Source: Patescibacteria group bacterium (GTDB taxonomy: Bacteria > Patescibacteriota > Patescibacteriia > JAHIZJ01). Taken from it: a stretch of DNA of 64,000 bases. The position numbers and the translations under genes were made by a program. Location of the stretch: positions 124,001 through 188,000 of the forward strand of contig JBAZUB010000001.1 in NCBI GenBank assembly GCA_041661625.1. Reading direction: 5' to 3'. Shown here in pieces: positions 26,794 through 33,458 of this stretch (position 1 is the stretch's first letter; each line of letters opens with the position of its first letter). The notes under the pieces are model-generated. The model was not told the DNA's origin. It did not search any database and worked only from the letters and a program-made list of their open reading frames with translations.

Positions 26794-26850
26794 ATATAAC
26801 AGTGTGTATACGACATGCCCTGCACGATCGCATACACGCAAACGTTGTAT
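26794..26850 (+). repeat. attC-like site 3
   Basis: Core ATATAAC, arms GTGTGTATACGA and TCGCATACACGC, core GTTGTAT. The left flank GTATACATCATATAAC pairs with the cassette start GTTATATGGCATATAC (24825). Confidence 0.85.
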
Positions 26851-26877
26851 GACATGGCTGTAAGCATTCGCCACATC

Positions 26878-26903
26878 GCACAACACGGGCTAGCCGGTTC
26901 GTG
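26878..26903 (+). repeat. attC-like site 4, collapsed
   Basis: GCACAAC, then ACGGGCTAGCCG, then GTTCGTG: both cores present, hairpin almost gone. The left core flank pairs with the opening core at 26844 (12 of 16). It would close a 53-bp gene-less unit. Confidence 0.5.
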
Positions 26904-26914
26904 AGCGAAAATAT

Positions 26915-27208
26915 ATGCAACACATCTACCGAACAATCATCATAGTACTCATCTTTGTTCTTGCGATACTTTTATTTGCGCCTGGAAAATTGGATTATCG
27001 ACGGATTTCTTCGGCGTATGATCCATCCTCGCTCGAGTGCCAGATACCACTTGATGGCCGTTGGGAAAGCTGCTTTGGCATCTCTTTCAATGAATCATGT
27101 ACACAAGAGACAAAGTGTATATCTGAATGCCAAAAGACATGCCTTGGTATCATACGGACGACTATCGGCAGTGGACTGATGAGAAAATTCGATTACTGGA
27201 AACGATAG
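26915..27208 (+). CDS. hypothetical small exported cysteine-rich protein
   Basis: 97 aa. N-terminal hydrophobic segment (IIIVLIFVLAILLFAPGKL, about 8-26) as signal anchor, then a polar part with six cysteines (CQIP, CFG, CTQ, CIS, CQK, CLG), suggesting disulphides or metal binding outside the membrane. No known family. The cassette is 26898-27310: GTTCGTGAGCGAAAATA at its head pairs with TTTTTCGCTCAC near its end, though the closing left core is mutated. Confidence 0.55.
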   Translation: MQHIYRTIIIVLIFVLAILLFAPGKLDYRRISSAYDPSSLECQIPLDGRWESCFGISFNESCTQETKCISECQKTCLGIIRTTIGSGLMRKFDYWKR

Positions 27209-27219
27209 TATTTTTCGCT

Positions 27220-27316
27220 CACTCACCCAAATTACTCCTTCATTCCGGCGGTAGCGCTCCGCGCAATTCTACCACCTCCATTCCGTCGCAACTTCGGCTA
27301 GCCCGGAACGTTGTAC
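27220..27316 (+). repeat. attC-like site 5 with TCC-triloop branch and degenerate left core
   Basis: The left core reads CACTCAC instead of the expected ACGAAC; the right core is GTTGTAC. The apex contains GGTAG, GCGC-TCC-GCGC, AATT, CTACC, a branched motif shared with sites 17, 22, 23 and 24. Confidence 0.6.
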
Positions 27317-27359
27317 GCCATTTTCCTCGAGCATTTCTCCTAGTCATTTTTGAACATTA

Positions 27360-27407
27360 AAACAAGACCTCGTGCCAGATTGTCCGATTGGACGTTCCAG
27401 CACGAGG
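27360..27407 (-). terminator. terminator of the 27434-27766 gene
   Basis: GCACGAGG/CCTCGTGC arms (27400-27407 and 27368-27375), followed on the minus strand by CTTGTTTT. Confidence 0.6.
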
Positions 27408-27433
27408 CGCTCAGAAGCATAGAGAACAAGGTC

Positions 27434-27766
27434 TCAGCGCGACACCCTGTCCACGATTTTTCCATAACCCATCAGGTAGGCAAGACCGCGCATGTAGTCA
27501 AGCTTATTTTGTGCTAAAACCACACGTTCGTTGGCGATCATTAGCCGCGTCTGGTAGTAACCACGAGTGAACGGTCTACAAGAGTAGTGTGGATCATGCT
27601 CCTCCACCATTACTGCATCAGCACGATCAGAATCCCTCAACCGAAAAGCTTCCTCAAGACAATTCCTGGACGCTTCCAGCTGCAGTCTAACGGCATCCTC
27701 GTCCCAGCTCGAGAACTCTCGGATGAATAGATGTCTGAGCAGCGGGGTAATAACTCGCCTGAACAT
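27434..27766 (-). CDS. hypothetical cassette protein (reverse orientation)
   Basis: 110 aa, not recognised. Predicted mostly helical and charged (MFRRVITPLLRHLFIREFSS, EASRNCLEEAFRLRDSDRAD, NERVVLAQNKLDYMRGLAYL); no TM or signal. The start is fixed by GGAGGAAGC before the ATG at 27764-27766. It runs against the array, with its own promoter (27829-27857) and terminator (27360-27407). The cassette ends pair over 17 nt with one mismatch (GTTGTACGCCATTTTCC at 27310 against the end at 27914). GC and codon use differ from AT-rich neighbours. Confidence 0.65.
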   Translation of the reverse strand: MFRRVITPLLRHLFIREFSSWDEDAVRLQLEASRNCLEEAFRLRDSDRADAVMVEEHDPHYSCRPFTRGYYQTRLMIANERVVLAQNKLDYMRGLAYLMGYGKIVDRVSR

Positions 27767-27828
27767 GCTTCCTCCTCCAGGCTTCCGGCCTGATTACCAC
27801 AGAAATCCCAGTTTCCCGTGGATGAGCA

Positions 27829-27857
27829 ATGGTACTTCAAATTTCGGTAAATGTCAA
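27829..27857 (-). promoter_or_regulatory. sigma70 promoter in cassette
   Basis: TTGACA (27852-27857), 17 bp, TACCAT (27829-27834), reading toward the reverse gene at 27766. Confidence 0.75.
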
Positions 27858-27907
27858 GTATAAATGCCCAAAAATGACTCACTATTCATATGGTTAAGGA
27901 AAACGGC

Positions 27908-27969
27908 GTACAACAGCGTATATCTGCCATGCGCTTCGCTGCACAGCAGATGATACGCAAACGTTATAT
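27908..27969 (+). repeat. attC-like site 6
   Basis: Core GTACAAC, arms GCGTATATCTGC and GCAGATGATACGC (one extra base), core GTTATAT. Its loop has GCGCTTCGCTGC. Confidence 0.88.
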
Positions 27970-27984
27970 GGCATATTGCTCGGC

Positions 27985-28013
27985 TTGACTTCAAGACGTT
28001 CCAGATATAAAAT
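27985..28013 (+). promoter_or_regulatory. sigma70 promoter in cassette
   Basis: TTGACT (27985-27990), 17 bp, TAAAAT (28008-28013), 62 bp before the ATG at 28075. Confidence 0.65.
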
Positions 28014-28074
28014 CACACATTCGTCCTTTAACAGATAAGATATTCTTGGGGGGCTCGCACAATAGGAGGTAGTC

Positions 28075-28269
28075 ATGCTTGAAGTGCTCCAATGGATTTG
28101 CACGATTATCGTTGTTCTTCTCTTGTGTGGTGGTGTTGGGCTTCTCGTGTTCATTATGTACAGCGTGTTCATGTTTGGCCCGAGTGGATCGAAAGTGTTC
28201 CTAAAGAACACCCTCCTCAACATCATCCATCCGAATCGAAACCACACCAACGGTTCCAACGCTCCTTAG
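28075..28269 (+). CDS. hypothetical small membrane protein
   Basis: 64 aa. TM segment ICTIIVVLLLCGGVGLLVFI then MYSVFMFG (about residues 8-35), then a basic cytosolic or exposed tail (NTLLNIIHPNRNHTNGSNAP). Strong ribosome site AGGAGGTAGTC before ATG. It carries its own promoter (27985-28013), and a GGGGAAG/CTTCCCC hairpin follows the stop. The cassette (27964 onward) ends with GCAATACACCATATAAC, complementary to its start. No homologue recognised. Confidence 0.6.
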   Translation: MLEVLQWICTIIVVLLLCGGVGLLVFIMYSVFMFGPSGSKVFLKNTLLNIIHPNRNHTNGSNAP

Positions 28270-28286
28270 GGGAAGAATCCTTCCCC
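28269..28286 (+). terminator. hairpin after the small membrane gene
   Basis: GGGGAAG-AATC-CTTCCCC; the T-rich stretch after it is delayed (TATTTTAC). Confidence 0.45.
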
Positions 28287-28332
28287 GTCCCCCAAGAATA
28301 TTTTACTAGTTCTCAGGGCCAAGCAATACACC

Positions 28333-28810
28333 ATATAACACGGCGTATACGACATAACGGCAAATATTATGAGCTATAACCATCTTTTTAGAATCAGCGT
28401 CCATGCTGTTATCACCGATGATAATCAGAATGTTTTGTTGCTCAAACAAACTTACGACAATGAAAGGTGGGGGCTGCCAGGTGGTGCACCAGAACCTCCA
28501 GAGACTATACAGGCTACGTTAATTAGAGAATGTAAGGAGGAACTTAATTGCGATATCGAGATTAAATACTTAAGTGGTGTTTACTACCACCAGAAACATA
28601 GTTCGTACGTATTTATATACAGGTGCAGCCTAGCGAAAGACTCGGTTATGCAATTAAGTGGTGAACATTCTGATTATCGATATCATAGTATTGATGAGCT
28701 GAGCGATGTTCAGCGTCAGAGAGTTAAGGATTGTTTGGACTATACTGGCGAGGTTAGAAGTGCAGTCTTCTAATCTTTGCCGTTATATCGCATACGCCGA
28801 AACGTTGTAC
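28333..28810 (+). repeat. attC-like site 7, interrupted by a Nudix gene
   Basis: Left half ATATAAC plus CGGCGTATACGAC (28333-28353); right half TCGCATACGCCG plus GTTGTAC (28788-28810). Between them is the Nudix gene, itself bounded by an inverted repeat of 18 nt with two mismatches (28351-28368 and 28772-28789). Confidence 0.65.
28369..28773 (+). CDS. Nudix hydrolase
   Basis: 134 aa. Nudix box G-x5-E-x7-R-E-x2-E-E: GGAPEPPETIQATLIRECKE then ELNC (residues about 39-62), complete with catalytic Glu residues. The preceding HAVITDDNQNVLLLKQTYDN and WGLPGG are typical. It would hydrolyse a nucleoside diphosphate linked to another moiety; the substrate cannot be told. Unusually, the gene lies in what would be the loop of one attC hairpin (site 7), between inverted 18-nt ends. 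It has no clear ribosome site; the ATG is only 15 bp from the palindrome arm. Confidence 0.85.
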   Translation: MSYNHLFRISVHAVITDDNQNVLLLKQTYDNERWGLPGGAPEPPETIQATLIRECKEELNCDIEIKYLSGVYYHQKHSSYVFIYRCSLAKDSVMQLSGEHSDYRYHSIDELSDVQRQRVKDCLDYTGEVRSAVF

Positions 28811-28824
28811 GATATCGTGTTTTT

Positions 28825-28864
28825 TCACAAATAAAGCGAGACCCTTGGATAACCTTGGGTCTCG
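28825..28864 (-). terminator. terminator of the 28891-29250 gene
   Basis: CGAGACCC and GGGTCTCG arms; the minus-strand continuation is TTTATTTGTG. The same arms and head sequence recur at 36350-36397. Confidence 0.65.
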
Positions 28865-28890
28865 GAAGAAGCTTGGGCGTCTGCTGGTAG

Positions 28891-29250
28891 TTAACGGCTG
28901 CCCCGGGTACGTACGCTGGCCTCAATCTCGTCGGCATTCAGCATTCTTCTTATGCCAACGTAACTACCTGCCACCAGATCGTTGAGCGTGATTACTTGTG
29001 CTGGCCGTCCGAGTTTCACTTCCTCGATTGGTTTCTTGTTCTGCGATGTTGCCAACACCGCCAACGTGGGGTTGTCTGTGACTTCAGTGCTGGTCACGAC
29101 AAGGTATCGAAACCAGTGATTCTCACCCACTCGAATGACACACTTCAGGACCGGCGGTGTGTCACCAATACCTAGAAGCAGAACCCGTACCCGAAAATCG
29201 CAGAATGCGATTGTGTTAGCCGCCTTCAAACACATCTGAACAAAGGTCAT
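28891..29250 (-). CDS. hypothetical cassette protein (reverse orientation)
   Basis: 119 aa, unrecognised. Looks like a mixed alpha/beta fold: FRVRVLLLGIGDTPPVLKCV, HWFRYLVVTSTEVTDN, LAVLATSQNKKPIEEVKLGR, then ITLNDLVAGSYVGIRRML. Start from GGGAGGCAAC before the ATG at 29248-29250. Own promoter 29287-29315 and terminator 28825-28864. The cassette ends pair (GTTGTACGATATCGTGT at 28804; ACACGACATCGCACAAC ending 29372). GC-rich relative to the chromosome. Confidence 0.6.
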   Translation of the reverse strand: MTFVQMCLKAANTIAFCDFRVRVLLLGIGDTPPVLKCVIRVGENHWFRYLVVTSTEVTDNPTLAVLATSQNKKPIEEVKLGRPAQVITLNDLVAGSYVGIRRMLNADEIEASVRTRGSR

Positions 29251-29286
29251 GTTGCCTCCCTCCTATTTCGGCCTAAGTTCTGTTGG

Positions 29287-29315
29287 ACCGTATCATAAGA
29301 CAACGCATTAGTCAA
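29287..29315 (-). promoter_or_regulatory. sigma70 promoter in cassette
   Basis: TTGACT (29310-29315), 17 bp, TACGGT (29287-29292), reading toward 29250. Confidence 0.6.
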
Positions 29316-29365
29316 TACTGCGACGAGACGCCCAAGTGGTGTTAGAATGACCAATACACGACATC

Positions 29366-29428
29366 GCACAACAGCGTATATCTGCCACGCGCTACCGCGA
29401 CACAGCAGATGATACGCAAACGTTGTCC
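29366..29428 (+). repeat. attC-like site 8
   Basis: Core GCACAAC, arms GCGTATATCTGC and GCAGATGATACGC, core GTTGTCC. Nearly the same as sites 6, 10 and 14. Confidence 0.9.
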
Positions 29429-29460
29429 GAAATATCCTTTTCTTTCTAAGCTATCACTAT

Positions 29461-30224
29461 TATTTCCGTAATAAATATATTTGATCCTTCTCTATAAAAG
29501 CTAATCTCAAGAACGTATGCTGAAAAACATATTAATTGTAGGCGGAACATCTGGACTAGGCCTTGAACTGACAAAAATCTATAGTTCGCTCGGCCATACA
29601 GTTACTATTGCCGGTCGGAAAAACCCCAATCTTACCAATGTTCGATTTGTCAGTTTTTCAATCACAAGCCACCTAGAAGAAACCATTAAACAAATCGATG
29701 AATTACTGTCGCAGATAGAAAAAGTAAATACGTTGATTTATACCGCTGGATTCTACCAATCAGGCCACGTTGACGAACTGAGTGATACTCAAATCACCGA
29801 AATGGTAAACATCAACCTTCTCGTACCCGCCCTCATGGTTCGTCGATTGAAAAATAATCCTGGAAAGCCGCTTAAAGTCATGCTCATAACCTCGAGCTCG
29901 CAGTACACTCCGCGTGAACTCGAGCCAATGTATACCTCCACGAAAGCCGCACTCGGCATGCTTGGAGCATCCCTCTCGCTTGATCTGGGAATTGGCAAGG
30001 TTCTCGTGGTCGCGCCATCCGGCATGAAAACGCCTTTCTGGAAAAACAGTAATGACACGTCAGAATACCTTGAACCAAAATGGGTGGCCGAGCAGGTGGT
30101 AGAATTGTCCAGCGGTCCATTTAAATACCGCTATGCTAAAATACTCCGTAATCCGCAAAAGGTTGAGATTGTCGAGACAAGACAGCAAGAATAATCAGGA
30201 TCAAATATATTTATTACGGAAATA
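29461..30224. repeat. 27-bp perfect inverted repeat bracketing the SDR gene
   Basis: 29461-29487 and 30198-30224 are exact reverse complements (TATTTCCGTAATAAATATAT, then TTGATCC). With the outer parts, the cassette's two ends are imperfectly complementary over about 65 nt. The right copy starts just after the stop codon and could also act as a terminator. Confidence 0.85.
29517..30194 (+). CDS. short-chain dehydrogenase/reductase
   Basis: 225 aa. Rossmann start ILIVGGTSGLGLELTKIYSS (TGxxxGxG-type, here GGTSGLGLE), a second strand and helix, then YTAGFYQSG in place of the NNAG motif. A Tyr/Lys pair in MYTSTKAALGMLGASLSLDL (YxxxK) is preceded by the catalytic Ser in LITSSSQYTPRELE. It reduces or oxidises an unknown carbonyl/alcohol with NAD(P)H. 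The cassette is 29423-30302, starting GTTGTCCGAA and closing TTCGGACAAC, with the long inverted repeats noted at 29461. A different SDR sits in the cassette at 30951. Confidence 0.85.
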   Translation: MLKNILIVGGTSGLGLELTKIYSSLGHTVTIAGRKNPNLTNVRFVSFSITSHLEETIKQIDELLSQIEKVNTLIYTAGFYQSGHVDELSDTQITEMVNINLLVPALMVRRLKNNPGKPLKVMLITSSSQYTPRELEPMYTSTKAALGMLGASLSLDLGIGKVLVVAPSGMKTPFWKNSNDTSEYLEPKWVAEQVVELSSGPFKYRYAKILRNPQKVEIVETRQQE

Positions 30225-30255
30225 GGTTCTGACGAACGAAAGAAAAGGAGACTTC

Positions 30256-30308
30256 GGACAACAGCGTATATACGATACTATCGCATCGTATATACGCAAA
30301 CGTTGTAC
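30256..30308 (+). repeat. attC-like site 9
   Basis: Core GGACAAC, arms GCGTATATACGAT and ATCGTATATACGC (13 bp perfect), core GTTGTAC. Confidence 0.9.
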
Positions 30309-30332
30309 GACATTACCAAAAGCTAACCATTT

Positions 30333-30713
30333 ATGACCATGAAAATTCTCAAAAGCAGTGAAGTCCCGTTTGTCTCAAAACCTGAAGGTACGAATGTTCG
30401 GTATTATCTCCGTGAAGAGTACGAAGTTCATTATAATGATCAGGTTCCTGGATCAACCCAGACCTGGCACCATCATGAGAAAATCCTCGAAACACTGTAT
30501 ATCATTGAAGGTGAGCTAACCGCAGAGTGGAAAACTGGTGAGATCACCGAGAAACAAATTGTCCAAGCTGGTGACCTCATCGAAACGGAACATACCCCTC
30601 ACACATTCACGAATCATACTGACAAGGTCGTGAAATTTCTCGTGATAAAGCAGGTGCTCTCTGGAGAAAACAAACGGGATGTTTTGAAAACTGATAAGGT
30701 CGTCGATCAATAA
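30333..30713 (+). CDS. cupin-domain protein
   Basis: 126 aa. Beta-rich single cupin. Motif 1 is seen in TWHHHEKILETLYIIEGELT (the HxH and E metal ligands) and motif 2 in GDLIETEHTPHTFTNHTDKV (PxxxH). It would fold as a small metal-binding beta barrel; cupins range from isomerases to sensors, so no reaction is proposed. Cassette 30303-30792; its ends pair over about 21 nt (GTTGTACGACATTACCAAAA at 30302 against the end at 30742). The second possible ATG two codons in (ATGACCATG) is an alternative start. Confidence 0.8.
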   Translation: MTMKILKSSEVPFVSKPEGTNVRYYLREEYEVHYNDQVPGSTQTWHHHEKILETLYIIEGELTAEWKTGEITEKQIVQAGDLIETEHTPHTFTNHTDKVVKFLVIKQVLSGENKRDVLKTDKVVDQ

Positions 30714-30735
30714 CTATGGCGCTTTTGGTAACATC

Positions 30736-30798
30736 GCACAACAGCGTATATCTGCCATGCGCTACCGCGGCACAGCAGATGATACGCATACGTTGTGG
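30736..30798 (+). repeat. attC-like site 10
   Basis: Core GCACAAC, arms GCGTATATCTGC and GCAGATGATACGC, core GTTGTGG; the next unit is a mini-cassette. Confidence 0.9.
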
Positions 30799-30950
30799 CG
30801 AAATCGCTTCGCTCCTCGCCACAACGGGCCGCTCCTGCCGTCGCTGTTTGCGCTCGTCGCTAGTCGCGACATCGCACAACAGCGCCTATGCGGACATACC
30901 CGTCACCCCGCAGAGCGTGGCTCCGGGCACGTCGCATCAGGCGCGGCCCG
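30793..30950 (+). mobile_element. gene-less mini-cassette, copy 2
   Basis: Same GC-rich unit as at 24236. Variant positions include TTTGCGCTCG for TTCTGCTCG, ACATACCC for ACATGCCC and CCGGGCACG for CCGGACACG. No ribosome site or conserved protein. Confidence 0.8.
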
Positions 30951-30956
30951 TTGTGC
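30819..30956 (+). repeat. attC-like site 11 (mini-cassette type)
   Basis: CCACAAC-GGGCCGC to GCGGCCC-GTTGTGC, with the nested inner palindrome as in site 1. Confidence 0.75.
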
Positions 30957-30988
30957 GAAAATTAAATCAGCCTTTATAATAATTCACC

Positions 30989-31729
30989 ATGAAACTCAAG
31001 AATAAAGTTGCCCTCGTCACTGGTGCCTCAAAAGGAATCGGAGCAGCTACGGCAATCGCCTTGGCCAAAGAAGGTTGTTCGGTTGTTCTTAACTACAAAA
31101 CGGACGGTCAATCAGCCAAGAATGTCCTGGATCAATGTACCGTCTATTCAACAGGCAACCTGGCGATCAAAGCGGACATTACCAATAATGTTGCCGTCCA
31201 GAACATGTTTGAAAGAATCAAAAAAACTTATCCCTCACTTCATGTACTCGTTAACAACGCTGGAACCTTCGATGAACACGATAATCCAACGAACGTCGAA
31301 GCGTTTGAGAACCTGTTTCAAAATAACTTTCTTTGTCATATTTCCGTTATTAAGCACGCATTGAAAACCATGAAGCGAGGTAAGATCGTGAATGTATCTT
31401 CGATTCATGGCCGATTGGGGTATGGACGACCAACAGCGATTGCCTACGCCGCTTTCAAAGCAGCACTCGAGAATTACACAAAGAATCTGGCAAAAGAACT
31501 TGCACCAAGAATATTGGTTAATGCTGTGGCACCAGGACGAGTGGCAACACCGATGTGGGGGAAGTTAAATACACGTCGACAAAAGAAGCTTGGCGAGGTG
31601 CATCTCATTAAACGAATGATCCAACCGGAAGAGATTGCCGACGCGATTACCTTCTTGGTGAAGAATGACGCAATGTGTGGTGAAATACTGACCGTTGATG
31701 GTGGGTACCGGCTTGGGAATATCAGTTAA
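30989..31729 (+). CDS. short-chain dehydrogenase/reductase (FabG-like)
   Basis: 246 aa, classical SDR. Cofactor motif VALVTGASKGIGAATAIALA (TGxxxGxG), VLVNNAGTFDE (NNAG), catalytic Ser in KIVNVSSIHGRLGYG, YxxxK in AIAYAAFKAALENYTKNLAK, and the C-terminal ILTVDGGYRLGN. Likely NADP-dependent ketoacyl or other carbonyl reduction; the substrate is unknown. The cassette is 30951-31799; its head GTTGTGCGA and ATTAAATCAGCC pair with its tail. It is flanked by mini-cassette copies 2 and 3. The ATG at 30989 has no strong ribosome site. Confidence 0.9.
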   Translation: MKLKNKVALVTGASKGIGAATAIALAKEGCSVVLNYKTDGQSAKNVLDQCTVYSTGNLAIKADITNNVAVQNMFERIKKTYPSLHVLVNNAGTFDEHDNPTNVEAFENLFQNNFLCHISVIKHALKTMKRGKIVNVSSIHGRLGYGRPTAIAYAAFKAALENYTKNLAKELAPRILVNAVAPGRVATPMWGKLNTRRQKKLGEVHLIKRMIQPEEIADAITFLVKNDAMCGEILTVDGGYRLGNIS

Positions 31730-31752
31730 CAACCACGGCTGATTTAATCATC

Positions 31753-31805
31753 GCACAACAGCGTGTATACGATATTACCACATCGCATACACGCAAACGT
31801 TGTGG
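31753..31805 (+). repeat. attC-like site 12
   Basis: Core GCACAAC, arms GCGTGTATACGAT and ATCGCATACACGC, core GTTGTGG. Confidence 0.88.
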
Positions 31806-31956
31806 CGAAATCGCTTCGCTCCTCGCCACAACGGGCCGCTCCTGCCGTCGCTGTTCTGCTCGTCGCTAGTCGCGACATCGCACAACAGCGCCTATGCGGA
31901 CATGCCCGTCACCCCGCAGAGCGTGGCTCCGGACACGTCGCATCAGGCGCGGCCCG
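31800..31956 (+). mobile_element. gene-less mini-cassette, copy 3
   Basis: By eye identical over the whole 157 bp to copy 1, 7.5 kb away, which points to recent duplication or repeated insertion of the same circle. Confidence 0.82.
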
Positions 31957-31962
31957 TTGTAT
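31826..31962 (+). repeat. attC-like site 13 (mini-cassette type)
   Basis: CCACAAC-GGGCCGC to GCGGCCC-GTTGTAT. Confidence 0.75.
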
Positions 31963-32012
31963 GACATGCCGCCCGGAGCCTCTCTAAGAAAATCATTGAA
32001 CTGTAAACGAGT

Positions 32013-32537
32013 ATGAGCAAGGCAAAAATACTTATTGTCAATGAAAACGACGAAGTAGTTGGATTGAAAGAAAGAGGAACTTTAAATGCGGAGGATATTT
32101 ATCGCGTCTCGGCCTTATGGATTCAGAATTCTAAAGGTGACACTCTCTTAGCCCAAAGATCATTCGACAAAAAAAACGACCCTGGAAAATGGGGTCCCGC
32201 AGTCGCCGGGACTGTTGATGAAGGAGAAACCTATGACTCCAACATCATCAAAGAGGCCGATGAAGAAATTGGTTTGACGAACCACCATTTTGTAAAAGCG
32301 TTTTATAAAAGGAACGACGGTAAACATAAGTATTTCGTCCAGTGGTATTTTGCCTTACTGGATAGGGATATTAATGAGTTTACAATTCAAAAGGAAGAAG
32401 TTGAACGAATCAAATGGTTTTCAAGAGAGGAGTTACTCAAAATATTAGCTGATTCTCCAGATAATTTTCTGAAATCTACCAAGGATTGTGTAACGTATTT
32501 CACAAATCATGCAGGCTCCGGGCGGCACATCACATAA
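32013..32537 (+). CDS. Nudix hydrolase (isopentenyl-diphosphate isomerase-like subgroup)
   Basis: 174 aa. The start KILIVNENDEVVGLKERGTL and YRVSALWIQNSKGDTLLAQR are typical of the Nudix subgroup that resembles IDI and YfcD. Nudix box GTVDEGETYDSNIIKEADEE then IG: the central R is replaced by Lys (KEADEEIG). KWGPAVAG precedes it. It likely hydrolyses a diphosphate compound; substrate unknown. The gene runs through its own cassette end, its stop TAA lying inside the left core ACATAAC (32532-32538). Cassette head GTTGTATGACATGCC pairs with the tail over about 28 nt. Confidence 0.85.
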   Translation: MSKAKILIVNENDEVVGLKERGTLNAEDIYRVSALWIQNSKGDTLLAQRSFDKKNDPGKWGPAVAGTVDEGETYDSNIIKEADEEIGLTNHHFVKAFYKRNDGKHKYFVQWYFALLDRDINEFTIQKEEVERIKWFSREELLKILADSPDNFLKSTKDCVTYFTNHAGSGRHIT

Positions 32538-32594
32538 CAGCGTATATCTGCCATGCGCTACCGCGACACAGCATATGATACACAAACGTTGTAC
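32532..32594 (+). repeat. attC-like site 14
   Basis: Core ACATAAC (contains the Nudix gene's stop), arms GCGTATATCTGC and GCATATGATACAC (slightly decayed), core GTTGTAC. Confidence 0.85.
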
Positions 32595-32745
32595 GAAATC
32601 GCTTCGCTTTTCGCCACAACGGGCCGCTCCTGCCGTCGCTGTTTGCGCTCGTCGCTAATCGCGACATCGCACAACAGCGCCTATACGGACATGCCCGTCA
32701 CCCCGCAGAGCGTGGCTCCGGGCACGTCGCATCAGGCGCGGCCCG
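32589..32745 (+). mobile_element. gene-less mini-cassette, copy 4 (variant)
   Basis: Opens GTTGTACGAAATCGC rather than GTTGTGGCG, with CTTTTCGCC for CTCCTCGCC, CTAATCGCG and CTATACGG. The most diverged of the four copies. Confidence 0.78.
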
Positions 32746-32751
32746 TTATAT
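32614..32751 (+). repeat. attC-like site 15 (mini-cassette type)
   Basis: CCACAAC-GGGCCGC to GCGGCCC-GTTATAT. Confidence 0.75.
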
Positions 32752-32835
32752 GACAGAACAACACATTCTTTCCGCCCCTGCTGTGGCGGTTGGGAATCAG
32801 GGCAATTTTTCTTCTGCTGTTTGAAATAAGAAAAG

Positions 32836-32862
32836 GGCGCGGTTCCTTTGAACCAACGCCCC
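32836..32862 (-). terminator. terminator of the 32902-33093 gene
   Basis: Arms GGGCGCGGTTC and GAACCAACGCCC; minus-strand continuation CTTTTCTTATTTC. Confidence 0.65.
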
Positions 32863-32901
32863 GTAGGATCATCGTCCACCTAAGCGAACGTATCATCACA
32901 C

Positions 32902-33093
32902 CTACCCGACCTCTGTGGCCTTAGCACACTCGAGGATCTGGAGTCCCAGTGGCCGAGGCGGCATACTCTCCTGCCAGCCTCCGGTGACCGTCAGGATGCG
33001 TCCATCCGGGAGCTTGATAGGGAGGTTCTTGTGGAAGGCCGCCATGCCCACCCAGTAGCTCTTGCCCTCGTACTCGAACTGAATCGTGTCCAT
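32902..33093 (-). CDS. hypothetical small beta protein, LPDG family (reverse orientation)
   Basis: 63 aa from the ATG at 33091-33093, preceded by GAGGGGGATC; longer frames upstream lack this. MDTIQFEYEGKSYWVGMAAF, then NLPIKLPDGRILTVTGGWQE. The pattern (aromatic, G-x-x-Y-x-V, N-x5-LPDG, V, W) is shared with the 72-aa reverse protein at 36993-37211 in another cassette, so they form a small family of predicted beta-barrel proteins. Own promoter (33198-33226) and terminator (32836-32862). Function unknown. Confidence 0.6.
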   Translation of the reverse strand: MDTIQFEYEGKSYWVGMAAFHKNLPIKLPDGRILTVTGGWQESMPPRPLGLQILECAKATEVG

Positions 33094-33197
33094 CGATGGA
33101 TCCCCCTCGGTATGTGATAATGCTGACAACGAACCCCTGCTCTGGGTTCGTCTTACAGCATCCTTGTAAGAAAAACCGCCCAGAAACAGAATGGGGA

Positions 33198-33226
33198 ATC
33201 ATATCACCATTTCAAAGAGATGTCAA
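33198..33226 (-). promoter_or_regulatory. sigma70 promoter in cassette
   Basis: TTGACA (33221-33226), 17 bp, TATGAT (33198-33203), a near-consensus promoter. Confidence 0.8.
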
Positions 33227-33311
33227 GCGTTAATGCCCTAAAAACCGAAGAAAAATTGCCCTGATTCCCAAACCCTTCCCTTCAGTCGGGTAAAGAATGT
33301 ATTGTTCCATC

Positions 33312-33373
33312 ATATAACACGGCGTATACGTCACTCCACGTTGTTCCGCGTCGCATACGCCGAAACGTTATAT
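33312..33373 (+). repeat. attC-like site 16
   Basis: Core ATATAAC, arms CGGCGTATACG and CGCATACGCCG, core GTTATAT. The loop contains CCACGTTGTTCCGCG. Confidence 0.88.
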
Positions 33374-33408
33374 GCCATTTGGGTTTGGTTCTTTAAATTT
33401 AAATAAGA

Positions 33409-33434
33409 AGACCGCCAGCGTTTACCAGCGGTCT
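33409..33434 (-). terminator. terminator of the 33459-33851 gene
   Basis: AGACCGC/GCGGTCT arms around GCCAGCGTTTACC; minus-strand continuation TCTTATTTAAATTT. Confidence 0.6.
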
Positions 33435-33458
33435 AGATCTCACGTTGCAGCTAAGTGC

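Larger units (their letters stand above)
32790..33271. repeat. 25-bp perfect inverted repeat bracketing a cassette gene
   Basis: 32790-32814 and 33247-33271 are exact reverse complements (TTGGGAATCAGGGCAATTTT, then TCTTC). With the outer ends, the cassette termini pair imperfectly over about 73 nt. Confidence 0.85.
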
